Shown one piece after another: positions 8,304 to 16,111 of a stretch of DNA of 64,000 nt (position 1 is the stretch's first letter; each line of letters opens with the position of its first letter). The stretch is from DASUHT01 sp038230835 (GTDB lineage Bacteria; Actinomycetota; Thermoleophilia; Gaiellales; JAICJC01). The stretch covers positions 1 to 64,000 of the forward strand of contig JBBRMM010000011.1 of assembly GCA_038230835.1 (NCBI GenBank). The letters are read 5' to 3'. The translations under genes and the position numbers were made by a program. The notes beneath the pieces were generated by a model that did not search any database, was not told where the DNA came from, and saw only the letters and a program-made list of their open reading frames with translations.

Positions 8304-8376
8304 GCCCTCGTAGCTCAGGGGATAGAGCGCGGCTCTCCTAAGGCCGGCGTCCCAGGTTCGAATCCTGGCGAGGGCG
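8304..8376 (+). tRNA. tRNA-Arg (anticodon CCT)
   Basis: A 73-nt cloverleaf. The 7-bp acceptor stem pairs GCCCTCG with CGAGGGC, the D-stem is GCTC/GAGC, the anticodon loop CTCCTAA gives anticodon CCT (reads AGG), the T-arm CCAGG-TTCGAAT-CCTGG is canonical, and the discriminator base is G. The CCA end is not encoded. Confidence 0.95.
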
Positions 8377-8403
8377 TTCTCGCTGACGCCGCTTGATCGG
8401 CGG

Positions 8404-9933
8404 TCACCCTGTCCGCGCTCTCACCAGCTCCGCCGCCCGCTCCCCGATCTGGAACGTCGCCACCACCGGGTTGACGGTCGGCATGCTCGGGAAGATCGAG
8501 CCGTCGGCCAGCGACAGCCCCTCGATCCCGCGCACCCGCAGCGTCGGGTCGGCGACCGCCATCTCATCGTCCGCGGCACCCATCCGGCAGGTGCCCGACG
8601 GGTGGTACACCGTGTGGTGCACCGCGCGGCCGTACGTGGACAGGTCGTCGTCGCTCTGGATCGCCGGGCCGGGAGCGATCTCGTGGTCGATCCAGTCGCT
8701 GAACGGCGCAGTGGCCGCCACCTCGCGGGCGATCTTGAGGCCGTCGACGATGCACTGCTCGTCGTAGCCGTCCTCGTCGGTGAAGTAGCGAAAGTCGAGC
8801 GCTGGGTGGATCTCGGGGTCCTTGGACAGCAGGAACAGGCGCCCGACGCTGTGAGATCGCGGGATGTTGGGCGTCATGCAGATGCACCACCGATCCTCGG
8901 GCACCGGGTAGCCCAGCCGCTCGGTGTTGAACGTGAACGGCAGCTGGTAGGTGTGGTACATGAGGTCGGGCCGGTCGTCGACGCCGAGCCGGTTCACGAA
9001 CAGCGCGCAGTCGGCATCCATGCAGCCCTCCGGCCCCATCGGCCGGCGGAGCTTCCAAATGATGATCGACTCCGGGTGGTCGATCAGGTTCTCGCCCACG
9101 CCGGGCAGGTCGTGCACCACCTCGATACCGAGATCCTCGAGCTGCTTGCGCGGCCCGATCCCCGAGTACATGAGCAGCCGGGGAGAGTCCACCGATCCGC
9201 AGCAGACGACGATCTCGCGGCGTGCCGCGACCCGGTCGTTGCGGCCGTCCTCGCGCCGAACGTGCACGGCGGTGGCGCGCTTGCCCTGCAGTTCGAGCCG
9301 CAGCGCCCGCGAGCGCACCTGCACCTCCAGGTTGGGGCGTCTGCCCATGATCGGATGCAGGTACATGACACTGCCCGACGAGCGGACGCCGGTCGCCGGG
9401 TCGTATCCGACATCGAGGAAGCCCGCACCGTCGCGGAACGGCCCGGCGTTCCAGTCGGTGTTCGTATCCACCCCCGCGCCGTCCCCGCAGGCTTTGATCC
9501 AGTCGTACAGGATCGCGTTGCGGTCCTTCTCGGGCACGATGTGGTGTGGGCCGGGGATGCGCCGGTAGCACTCCTCCATGACGTCGTTCGACCAGCCCTC
9601 GCAGCCGCTGTCGACCCAGTCCTGCCAGTCGCCGGGGACGGGCTTGAACCAGATCATCGTGTTGTGCGACGAGCAACCACCGAGCACGGCCGCCCGCGAG
9701 TGCACGATGTGGGCGTTGCCGCGCGGTTGCAGGGTCGTCCGGTAGGCGAGGTCGAGCGGGCCTTCGAGCAGCCCCAGCCAGCGGCGGATGAGCAGCACGT
9801 CGTCGTTGCCGACGTCGCTCGGGCCCAGCTCGAGCAGGCACACCGACACACCGGAATCCTCGGACAGCCGCGCCGCCACCGCGGCTCCCGCGGTACCGCC
9901 GCCCACGACGACGTAGTCGAACTCGTCAGCCAT
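8404..9933 (-). CDS. GMC family FAD-dependent oxidoreductase (choline dehydrogenase-like)
   Basis: A 509-residue flavoenzyme of the glucose-methanol-choline family, which oxidises alcohols with FAD. The N-terminal Rossmann motif is VVVGGGTAGAAVAARLSE, followed about 25 residues on by the FAD ribityl region. The GMC signature AVLGGCSSHNTMIW is near residue 85. The catalytic His lies in HHTVYHPSGTCRMGA, and the second signature in SMPTVNPVVATFQIGERAAE. A GGAG site 6 nt before the ATG supports the start. It diverges from the monooxygenase operon across 141 bp and may share its regulation. The alcohol substrate is unknown. Confidence 0.9.
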   Translation of the reverse strand: MADEFDYVVVGGGTAGAAVAARLSEDSGVSVCLLELGPSDVGNDDVLLIRRWLGLLEGPLDLAYRTTLQPRGNAHIVHSRAAVLGGCSSHNTMIWFKPVPGDWQDWVDSGCEGWSNDVMEECYRRIPGPHHIVPEKDRNAILYDWIKACGDGAGVDTNTDWNAGPFRDGAGFLDVGYDPATGVRSSGSVMYLHPIMGRRPNLEVQVRSRALRLELQGKRATAVHVRREDGRNDRVAARREIVVCCGSVDSPRLLMYSGIGPRKQLEDLGIEVVHDLPGVGENLIDHPESIIIWKLRRPMGPEGCMDADCALFVNRLGVDDRPDLMYHTYQLPFTFNTERLGYPVPEDRWCICMTPNIPRSHSVGRLFLLSKDPEIHPALDFRYFTDEDGYDEQCIVDGLKIAREVAATAPFSDWIDHEIAPGPAIQSDDDLSTYGRAVHHTVYHPSGTCRMGAADDEMAVADPTLRVRGIEGLSLADGSIFPSMPTVNPVVATFQIGERAAELVRARTG

Positions 9934-10010
9934 GCCGTGCTCCTTTTCGGGTCAGCTCAGTAAGGCCAACCCTACTATCGCCGAGGGTGCAGGGGGATGC
10001 ATCGCAAAAC

Positions 10011-10024
10011 ACGATCTAAATCGT
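10011..10024. promoter_or_regulatory. Candidate operator upstream of the monooxygenase operon
   Basis: ACGAT-CTAA-ATCGT is a perfect 5-bp-arm palindrome 13 bp upstream of the -35 box of the flavin reductase promoter, the usual position for a LysR-type activator site. An 8-bp palindrome GATGCATC lies just before it (9996-10003). The operon's own LysR gene (15197) is the natural candidate to bind here. Inferred. Confidence 0.45.
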
Positions 10025-10037
10025 CGAGAAAATCTCT

Positions 10038-10067
10038 TTGACAGATGAAGGGACGCTGATCGATACT
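10038..10067 (+). promoter_or_regulatory. Near-consensus promoter of the monooxygenase operon
   Basis: A perfect -35 TTGACA (10038-10043), an 18-bp spacer and -10 GATACT (10062-10067), ending 7 nt before the ATG at 10075. Transcription should start at or within a base of the start codon, giving a leaderless message. Confidence 0.75.
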
Positions 10068-10074
10068 GACGTCC

Positions 10075-10575
10075 ATGACCACCTCACCGGAGATCAGAGC
10101 CGAGTTCGTGACCGCCATGGCGGCGGCCGTAACCGGGGTCACGGTGGTTTCCACCGACGGCCGGGCCGGCCTCTTCGGCCAGACCGTGAGCGCCATGTGC
10201 TCGGTGTCCGCCGACCCGCCCACGCTGCTCGTGTGCCTCAACCGGCGCAGCCCGTCGCGAGCGGCGGTGCTCGAAAACGGCGTCTTCGCCGTCAGCGTCC
10301 TGGCTGCCGACCAGGTGCACGTGTCGCAGGCCTTCGCGGGCCGCCCGGCGGTCGGGGATGCTTACGACTTTGGCTGCGCCGAGTGGGAGCACTCCTCGAC
10401 CGGAGCGCCGCTCCTGAGCGGCGCCGCCGCGTGCTTCGACTGCGTGGTCGAGCACAGCCACGAATGCGGATCGCACACCGTCGTCCTGGGCCGCGTGGTG
10501 GCCTGCGACGGGCGGGTCGCCGACCCGCTCCTGTACACCCGACGATCGTACGGCCGCCCGCTGGTCGCGGCCTAG
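10075..10575 (+). CDS. Flavin reductase (HpaC-like) for a two-component monooxygenase
   Basis: A 166-residue flavin reductase-like FMN-binding split-barrel protein. The family core is visible in TAMAAAVTGVTVVSTDG, GLFGQTVSAMCSVSADPPTLLVC and FAVSVLAADQ. HpaC-type enzymes reduce free FAD or FMN with NADH and hand it to a partner oxygenase. The gene lies 14 bp before an HpaB-like oxygenase, so that partner is almost certain. It is the first gene of the operon and its start is fixed by the strong leaderless promoter. Confidence 0.9.
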   Translation: MTTSPEIRAEFVTAMAAAVTGVTVVSTDGRAGLFGQTVSAMCSVSADPPTLLVCLNRRSPSRAAVLENGVFAVSVLAADQVHVSQAFAGRPAVGDAYDFGCAEWEHSSTGAPLLSGAAACFDCVVEHSHECGSHTVVLGRVVACDGRVADPLLYTRRSYGRPLVAA

Positions 10576-10589
10576 CCAGGAGGACCTCC

Positions 10590-12053
10590 ATGCTCCGCTC
10601 CGGAGACGAGTACCGCGAATCGATCCGTGACGGCCGTGAGGTCTGGATCAACGGCGAGCGGGTGACCGACGTCACCGTGCACCCCATGTTCAAGCCGATG
10701 GTGGACGTGCGAGCGCGGATCTACGACCTTGCCCACGAGGACGCCACCCGCGATCTGATGTCCTACGTCGATCCCACCACCCGCGAGCGCAATGCGGTGG
10801 GTCTGAAGCCACCGCTGACCCGCGACGACTGGTACGCGAAGCGGCGGGCGGTGGACTGTGTGCTGGACGATGTCGGCGGTGTGGTGATCCGCGTCGGCGA
10901 CGAGACGATCGGCGAGATGTGGTCGCTGTTCGACGGCCAGGACGTGTTGAACGAGGTCGACCCGCGGTTCGCGGAGAACATCCGCCGCCACATCGAGCGG
11001 TCGGTGGCAGCCGACCCGTTCCATGTCTCGGCCAACACCGATCCCAAGGGCGACCGCTCGAAGCGCCCGCAGGATCAGGATCCCGACATGCTGCTGCACG
11101 TGGTGCGCGAGACCGACAACGGGATTGTGGTGCGCGGGGCGAAGTACGAGACGGCCGCCGCCTACGCGAACCAGGCTTTCGTGAAGCCCACCATCGCCAA
11201 CTGGGGCGATGCCGAGCTATCGGACTATGCGCTGGGGTTCATGTGCAACATGGGCGCCCCCGGGATGAAGCACATCTGCCGCACCGGCTTCGCCGGCCGC
11301 GCGCCGGCCCGCGACTACCCGCTCGCCAGCCGTTTCGACGAGGTGGACACGCTGGTCATCTTCGACGACGTCGAGATACCGTGGGAGGACGTGCTCTTCT
11401 ACCGCCACACACGGGCGGCCACCTTCATCCGGGCGACGCTGCACCGCTACAGCGCGTTTCCGTTCGTGCAGCGAATCCTGCGCACCGCCGACATGCTGAT
11501 CGGCGCCGCGCTGTTCAATGTGCGCCAGACCGGGCTCGAGCGCCAGCAGGCGGTGCAGGAGAAGCTGGCCGCTCTGGCCTGCTACAGGGAGGGCATCAAC
11601 GCGCACCTGACCGCCGCCGTCGCCGAGGCCGAGGTCAGCCCCGGGGGTCTGCTGATGCCCAACCAGTCGCTGCTGTACACCGGCCGCGTGCTGGCCTGCT
11701 CGCAGCTCCCCGCCATGGTGCACCTCGCCCGCGAGCTGTGCGGCGGGCAGATCTGCGTCACCCCCGACCTCGCCACCTTCGAGCACCCCGAGACGGCGCC
11801 CTGGATGGAGAAGTACTACTCGATCAACGACGAGTGGACGGCCGAGGATCGCCGCCGGCTGCTGGCCTTTGCCCGCGACCTGCTGAACTCTGACTACGCC
11901 GGCCACCGGGTGACCTTCCAGCTGTTTGCGCAGTCGCCGCCGTTCGCCCATCTGGGCGCGGTGTATCGCAACTTCGACTACGACCGACCGCTCGACATCG
12001 TGCGGCGTTCGGCGGGCCTTTCCGAACGGGTGCCGGCGGGGAGCCGCGCGTGA
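10590..12053 (+). CDS. HpaB-type FADH2-dependent monooxygenase
   Basis: A 487-residue acyl-CoA-dehydrogenase-fold flavin monooxygenase of the 4-hydroxyphenylacetate 3-hydroxylase family. It shows the N-terminal HpaB region (RDDWYAKRRAVDCVL), the middle segment DNGIVVRGAKYETAAAYANQ, the flavin-binding loop FDDVEIPWEDVLFYR and the C-terminal helical bundle with ELCGGQICVTPDLATF. A perfect AGGAGGA site lies 5 nt before the ATG. Family members ortho-hydroxylate phenols, but some act on pyrroles or other rings, so the substrate should not be assumed. The unusual neighbours (RidA, DUF1028, ferritin-like) suggest a nitrogen-containing substrate. Confidence 0.9.
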   Translation: MLRSGDEYRESIRDGREVWINGERVTDVTVHPMFKPMVDVRARIYDLAHEDATRDLMSYVDPTTRERNAVGLKPPLTRDDWYAKRRAVDCVLDDVGGVVIRVGDETIGEMWSLFDGQDVLNEVDPRFAENIRRHIERSVAADPFHVSANTDPKGDRSKRPQDQDPDMLLHVVRETDNGIVVRGAKYETAAAYANQAFVKPTIANWGDAELSDYALGFMCNMGAPGMKHICRTGFAGRAPARDYPLASRFDEVDTLVIFDDVEIPWEDVLFYRHTRAATFIRATLHRYSAFPFVQRILRTADMLIGAALFNVRQTGLERQQAVQEKLAALACYREGINAHLTAAVAEAEVSPGGLLMPNQSLLYTGRVLACSQLPAMVHLARELCGGQICVTPDLATFEHPETAPWMEKYYSINDEWTAEDRRRLLAFARDLLNSDYAGHRVTFQLFAQSPPFAHLGAVYRNFDYDRPLDIVRRSAGLSERVPAGSRA

Positions 12054-12469
12054 GCCACACCCGCCTGCGCCGGTTCAACACCCGTGACACCTACCCCGAG
12101 CAGCAGCTCGACAACGATCTCTGTCAGGCGGTGGTGGCTGACGGCACCGTCTATCTGCGCGGACAGGTGGCGCAGGATCTGGACACGCGCGAGAACGTCG
12201 CGGTGGGCGACCCCGCGGGGCAGGCCGAGCAGGCCATGGACAACGTCGAACTGCTGCTGAGCGAGTGCGGAGCGCGGCTCGAAGACATCTGCAAGGTGAC
12301 CGTGTACCTGACGGACATTCGCTACCGCGAGGCCGTCTACCGCGTGCTCGGCCGGCGGATGCGCGGCGTTTTCCCCGCCTTCACCGGGCTGGTGGTGCAG
12401 GCCCTGGCACGCCCCGAGTGGGTGGTCGAGGTGGACGTGACCGCCGTCATCCCCAGGGAGCGCCTCTGA
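12050..12469 (+). CDS. RidA (YjgF/YER057c/UK114) family protein
   Basis: A 139-residue trimeric chorismate-mutase-like fold protein. The family signature near the C terminus is present as LEDICKVTVYLTDIRYREA. RidA proteins hydrolyse reactive enamines or imines released by PLP or flavin enzymes, and some act as 2-aminomuconate deaminases or in pyrimidine-ring catabolism. The GTG start overlaps the HpaB-like stop (GTGA), so coupling to the oxygenase is tight, consistent with deaminating or quenching its product. The C-terminal part after residue 110 is slightly longer than in minimal RidA proteins. Confidence 0.88.
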   Translation: MSHTRLRRFNTRDTYPEQQLDNDLCQAVVADGTVYLRGQVAQDLDTRENVAVGDPAGQAEQAMDNVELLLSECGARLEDICKVTVYLTDIRYREAVYRVLGRRMRGVFPAFTGLVVQALARPEWVVEVDVTAVIPRERL

Positions 12470-13149
12470 CCTTCTCGCTCGTCGCCCGCTGTCCGGATAC
12501 CGGCATGCTTGGAGTCGCGGTCTCGTCCTCCAGCCCGGCGGTGGCGGCGCGCTGCGCGCACGTGCGCGCGCGGGTGGGCGCGGCCAGTTCCCAGAACGTG
12601 ACCGACCCCCGGTTGGGGCCGGGTCTGCTCGACCTGCTCGCCGACGGCCTGGGCGCGTCCGATTCGCTCGCTGCGGTGGTCGCGGTGGCGCCCGGGGTGG
12701 CCTACCGCCAACTGCTGGTGGTGGACGCGCACGGAGCGACAGCGGTGTTCTCGGGCGCCCACACGCTCGGGCGGCACGCAGATGCGCGGGGCGAGGGGGT
12801 GGCGGCGGCGGGCAACCTGCTGGCGGCCGACCGGGTGCCGGAGGCGATCGTGGATGCGTTCCAGCGCTCGTCGGGAGTGCTCGCCGAGCGCCTGGTGGGA
12901 GCGCTGCGAGCGGGGTTGGACGCGGGCGGAGAGCAGGGACCGGTGCGTTCGGCTGGGCTGCTGGTCGCTGATCGCGAGAGCTGGCCGGTGGCCGACCTGA
13001 GAGTCGACTGGCACGACGAGCCGATCGCCGAGCTCGAGCGTCTCTGGGAGATGTGGGCTCCGCAGATGGATGCGTACGTGACGCGTGCCCTCCACCCCGA
13101 GCGCGCGCCCGGATTCGGCGTGCCCGGCGACCCGGTGGAGTCGTCGTGA
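12466..13149 (+). CDS. DUF1028 family protein (putative Ntn-hydrolase), CTG start likely
   Basis: A 227-residue protein matching DUF1028, which usually begins with a Met-Thr-Phe-Ser motif and continues with LGVAVSSSSPAVAARC. Here the codon in the Met position is CTG at 12466, overlapping the RidA stop as CTGA, with GGGAG about 6 nt upstream; no ATG, GTG or TTG sits at the right place. Removal of the initiator would expose Thr2, as in N-terminal-nucleophile hydrolases, the clan to which I recall DUF1028 being assigned. The substrate is unknown. It overlaps the next gene by 4 bp. Confidence 0.8.
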   Translation: MTFSLVARCPDTGMLGVAVSSSSPAVAARCAHVRARVGAASSQNVTDPRLGPGLLDLLADGLGASDSLAAVVAVAPGVAYRQLLVVDAHGATAVFSGAHTLGRHADARGEGVAAAGNLLAADRVPEAIVDAFQRSSGVLAERLVGALRAGLDAGGEQGPVRSAGLLVADRESWPVADLRVDWHDEPIAELERLWEMWAPQMDAYVTRALHPERAPGFGVPGDPVESS

Positions 13150-13799
13150 GCGGCCTCGATCCGGTCCGCGACGAGCTGGACGCGCTGGCCGAGCGCACCG
13201 TCGCCGCGGTGCGAGGACGCGCCGACGAGTTCTGGGCGGACTATGAGAAGGCGCCCGACCAGGGGGTGCTGGCGGCATGGTTCGTGCCTCGCTGCTGGCG
13301 CGAGATCGACTACGTGTTCATGCTCGGCGAGGTGATCCGGCGCTACGGACTGGGATTCGAGCGCAAACACGTGACCGCGCTCTCTCGGCAGTTGCTCGAC
13401 GAGGCCGAGCACTACGACAGCGTCGGCCGGATCATCGAGCACCTGGGCGGATCGGTGCCGACCGAGCCGCCGCCGTCGGCAGTCGAGTGGAGCGCCTTCC
13501 TGTGGCGCTGCCTGGACCGCCACCGGTTGGGCGCGATCGCCGCCTGGAACATGTCCGAGACGGCCGCCACCGGGACCCTGTTCGGGATCGTCGAGGCCGG
13601 CCGGCGGCTCGACCTGCCCGAGGTGGTGCGCTCGTACGAGACGATCATCAAGGATGAACGGTTCCACGTCGGCCTCGGCCGGCTGCTGCTCGACCGTTAT
13701 GTCGAGACCGAGCACGACCTGGACCAGGTGATGACCGCCATGCGCGGTATGGCCGGGATCGTGCTCGAGAGCCATACCGCCGTCGACCTTCCGCTCTGA
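13146..13799 (+). CDS. Ferritin-like diiron protein, putative oxygenase
   Basis: A 217-residue all-helical protein. Two ExxH motifs typical of carboxylate-bridged diiron sites are present, E86-A-E-H89 (LLDEAEHYD) and E171-R-F-H174 (IIKDERFHVG). Further Glu residues at about 53/62 and 138 (NMSET) lie where the other bundle ligands should be. This is the layout of ferritin-like oxygenases such as PaaA/PaaC relatives. I do not recognise a closer family. The GTG start overlaps the DUF1028 stop (GTGA), embedding it in the operon; it may carry out a second oxygenation or hold iron for one. Confidence 0.65.
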   Translation: MSGLDPVRDELDALAERTVAAVRGRADEFWADYEKAPDQGVLAAWFVPRCWREIDYVFMLGEVIRRYGLGFERKHVTALSRQLLDEAEHYDSVGRIIEHLGGSVPTEPPPSAVEWSAFLWRCLDRHRLGAIAAWNMSETAATGTLFGIVEAGRRLDLPEVVRSYETIIKDERFHVGLGRLLLDRYVETEHDLDQVMTAMRGMAGIVLESHTAVDLPL

Positions 13800-13818
13800 A
13801 CCGACCAGGAGGACAGCC

Positions 13819-15180
13819 ATGCTCACCGACCACAAGGCCATCGCGTCCGCCGACCTCACCGCCGCCGACCGGGCGCACATCATCCACCCCTACCTGCCCG
13901 ACTCGGTGACCGAGCGGGTGGTGATGGTCGAGGGAGACGGCTGCCGGTTGCGGGACGCCGACGGGCGAGAGTACCTCGACGCGACCGGCGGGCTGTGGCT
14001 CGCCCAGGTCGGCCACGGCCGTGCCGAGCTGGCCGAGACGGCGGCTCGCCAGATGGAGCGGCTCGAGTACTTCACGAGCTTCTGGGAATTCACCAACGAC
14101 CGCGCGATCGAGCTCGCGGAGCGGTTGACCACGCTGTCTCCCGGCAACCTCGACCATGTGTACTTCACGAGCGGCGGGTCGGAGGGCAACGAGGCGTCGA
14201 TCAAGATGGCGCGCTATCACCACCACCGGCGCGGGCAGTCCGACCGCACCTGGATCCTGGCCCGCGACAAGGCCTACCACGGGATCGGCTACGGGTCGGG
14301 CACGGCCACCGGGTTCGACGTCTACCACGAGGGGTTCGGCCCGGTGCTCCCGCACGTCAAGCACCTCACCCCGCCCTGGCCTTACCGGGCGGAACTGTTC
14401 GCCGGCGACGACCCGACCGACTTCTGCATCGCCGAGCTCGAGCGCACGATTCACGAGCTCGGCGCCGGCCGCATCGCCGCCATGATCGGCGAGCCGATCA
14501 TGGGCGTGGCCGGCATGATTGTGCCGCCCGACGACTACTGGCCGCGGGTCGCGGAGCTGCTGCGGCAACACGACATCCTGCTCATCCTGGACGAGGTGGT
14601 GACCGCCTACGGTCGGGTCGGCGAGTGGTTCGCAGCCGCCCGGTTCGGCGTCCAGCCGGACATCATCACCACCGCGAAGGGGATCACCTCCGGCTACATC
14701 CCACTCGGCGCGGTGCTGGTCGCCGACCACGTCGCCGAGTCACTCGGCCGCGACCATGGGTTCCCGATGGGCTTCACCTACAACGGGCACCCCACGGCCT
14801 GCGCGGTCGCGCTGGCCAATCTCGAGATCATCGAACGGGAGCGGTTGCTGGAACGGGCGCTGACCACCGGCGAGCATCTCCTGGCCGGGTTGCGGACGCT
14901 GGCGGACATCGAGATCGTGGGCGAGGTGCGGGGTGTCGGCATGATGCTGGCGGTCGAGCTCGTCGCCGATCGCGCGACCCGCGAGCCGTTGCCGGATGCC
15001 GAGCTGCTCCAGGACGTGATCCGCCGCGAGACCGGCGTGATCGTTCGCAACTGCGCGCACAGCCTGGTGCTCTCGCCGCCGCTGGTGATGACGGAGGCCG
15101 AGGCCGACCGGGTGGTGGACGCGATGCGCTCGGTGCTCGAGCGCACGACGCCCGACGGCCGCACCGCACCGGCGTCCTGA
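13819..15180 (+). CDS. Class III (omega) PLP-dependent aminotransferase
   Basis: A 453-residue fold-type I aminotransferase. The PLP-phosphate loop is SGGSEGNEASIKMAR, the Asp that contacts the pyridine nitrogen is in LLILDEVVTAYGRVG, and the Schiff-base Lys is in TTAKGITSGYIPLGA. These enzymes move amino groups from omega-amino acids or amines to pyruvate or 2-oxoglutarate. A strong AGGAGGA site precedes the ATG. Placed in this operon, it either removes an amino group from the ring-cleavage product, feeding RidA-type chemistry, or prepares the substrate. Confidence 0.9.
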   Translation: MLTDHKAIASADLTAADRAHIIHPYLPDSVTERVVMVEGDGCRLRDADGREYLDATGGLWLAQVGHGRAELAETAARQMERLEYFTSFWEFTNDRAIELAERLTTLSPGNLDHVYFTSGGSEGNEASIKMARYHHHRRGQSDRTWILARDKAYHGIGYGSGTATGFDVYHEGFGPVLPHVKHLTPPWPYRAELFAGDDPTDFCIAELERTIHELGAGRIAAMIGEPIMGVAGMIVPPDDYWPRVAELLRQHDILLILDEVVTAYGRVGEWFAAARFGVQPDIITTAKGITSGYIPLGAVLVADHVAESLGRDHGFPMGFTYNGHPTACAVALANLEIIERERLLERALTTGEHLLAGLRTLADIEIVGEVRGVGMMLAVELVADRATREPLPDAELLQDVIRRETGVIVRNCAHSLVLSPPLVMTEAEADRVVDAMRSVLERTTPDGRTAPAS

Positions 15181-15196
15181 CGCCGCCGATCGCCGA

Positions 15197-16111
15197 GTGC
15201 GGTACACGCTACGCCAGCTGGAATACTTCGTCGCCGCCGGCGAGGAGCAGAGCATCACCGCCGCCGCCGAGCGGGTGCACGGGTCACAGCCGACCGTGTC
15301 GGCGGCGGTGGCCCGCTTGGAGCGGGCGCTGGGGGTGCGGCTGTTCGTGCGTCGGCATGCCCAGGGCGTCTCTCTGACGCCCGCCGGGCGCCGCTTCCTG
15401 GTCGAGGCGCGCGCACTGCTGCGGCAGGCCGCCGAGCTCGAACGCTTCTCGTCCGAGCTGGGCGACGTCGTCGGCGGACCGGTCGACCTCGGATGTTTGG
15501 TCACGCTGGCGCCGATGGTCGCGCCGCGGCTCTGTCGAGCCTTCGAGGCCGCCCACCCTGCGGCGTCGGTGCAGCTCGTCGAGGGCGGCCAGGACGAGTT
15601 GCTCGACGGTCTGCGGGGAGGGCGGCTGAGCCTCGCCCTCACCTACGACCTGCAACTCGGTGACGACATCACCTTCGAACGCCTGGTCACGCTGCCTCCA
15701 CTCGCGCTCCTGGCCGGCGATCACCGGTGGGCTTCCGCGGCCTCGGTCACCCTCGCCCAGCTCGCTCCCGAGCCGCTGGTGCTGCTCGACCTGCCGCTGT
15801 CGCGTGAGTACTTCCTGTCGATGTTCCTGGCCGCCGGCCTGGAGCCCACCGTCAGCCACCGCTCCTCGCACCCGGAGGTGATCCGCGCGATGGTCGCCAA
15901 CGGCTACGGGTACTCGCTGCTGAACGCCCGTCCGCACATCGACCGTGCACTCGACGGCCGGCCGTTCGTCGTCGTCCCGATCGCCGGTCGCGTGCCCGCC
16001 ATGGAGCTTGGTCTGGCGGCTCCGGCAGGGTCGGCCGAGACGCGCACCGTGCAGGCGTTCCGGGGGCACTGCCGGGATCAGCTGGCCGGGATGATGGGCA
16101 TGGGAGCGTGA
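15197..16111 (+). CDS. LysR family transcriptional regulator
   Basis: A 304-residue LysR regulator: winged HTH at residues 1-60 (LRQLEYFVAAGEEQSIT, then SQPTVSAAVARLERALGVRL) and a two-lobe periplasmic-binding-like effector domain from about 90 to 300. It starts at GTG 15197, 16 bp after the aminotransferase, and overlaps the M20 hydrolase by 4 bp. It is codirectional with the operon rather than divergent, so it may be coexpressed with the genes it controls; the palindrome at 10011 is a plausible site. Confidence 0.9.
   Translation: MRYTLRQLEYFVAAGEEQSITAAAERVHGSQPTVSAAVARLERALGVRLFVRRHAQGVSLTPAGRRFLVEARALLRQAAELERFSSELGDVVGGPVDLGCLVTLAPMVAPRLCRAFEAAHPAASVQLVEGGQDELLDGLRGGRLSLALTYDLQLGDDITFERLVTLPPLALLAGDHRWASAASVTLAQLAPEPLVLLDLPLSREYFLSMFLAAGLEPTVSHRSSHPEVIRAMVANGYGYSLLNARPHIDRALDGRPFVVVPIAGRVPAMELGLAAPAGSAETRTVQAFRGHCRDQLAGMMGMGA

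Noticed and set aside
8304..8376. tRNA-Arg as an integration site of a mobile island
   Set aside because: No integrase, no direct repeat of the tRNA 3' end was seen nearby, and the flanking genes look like ordinary chromosome.
10038..10590. N-terminal extension of the HpaB-like gene through the flavin reductase region (open frame from 10038)
   Set aside because: The extension is a shadow of the flavin reductase gene in another frame; a perfect ribosome-binding site and the family alignment place the start at 10590.
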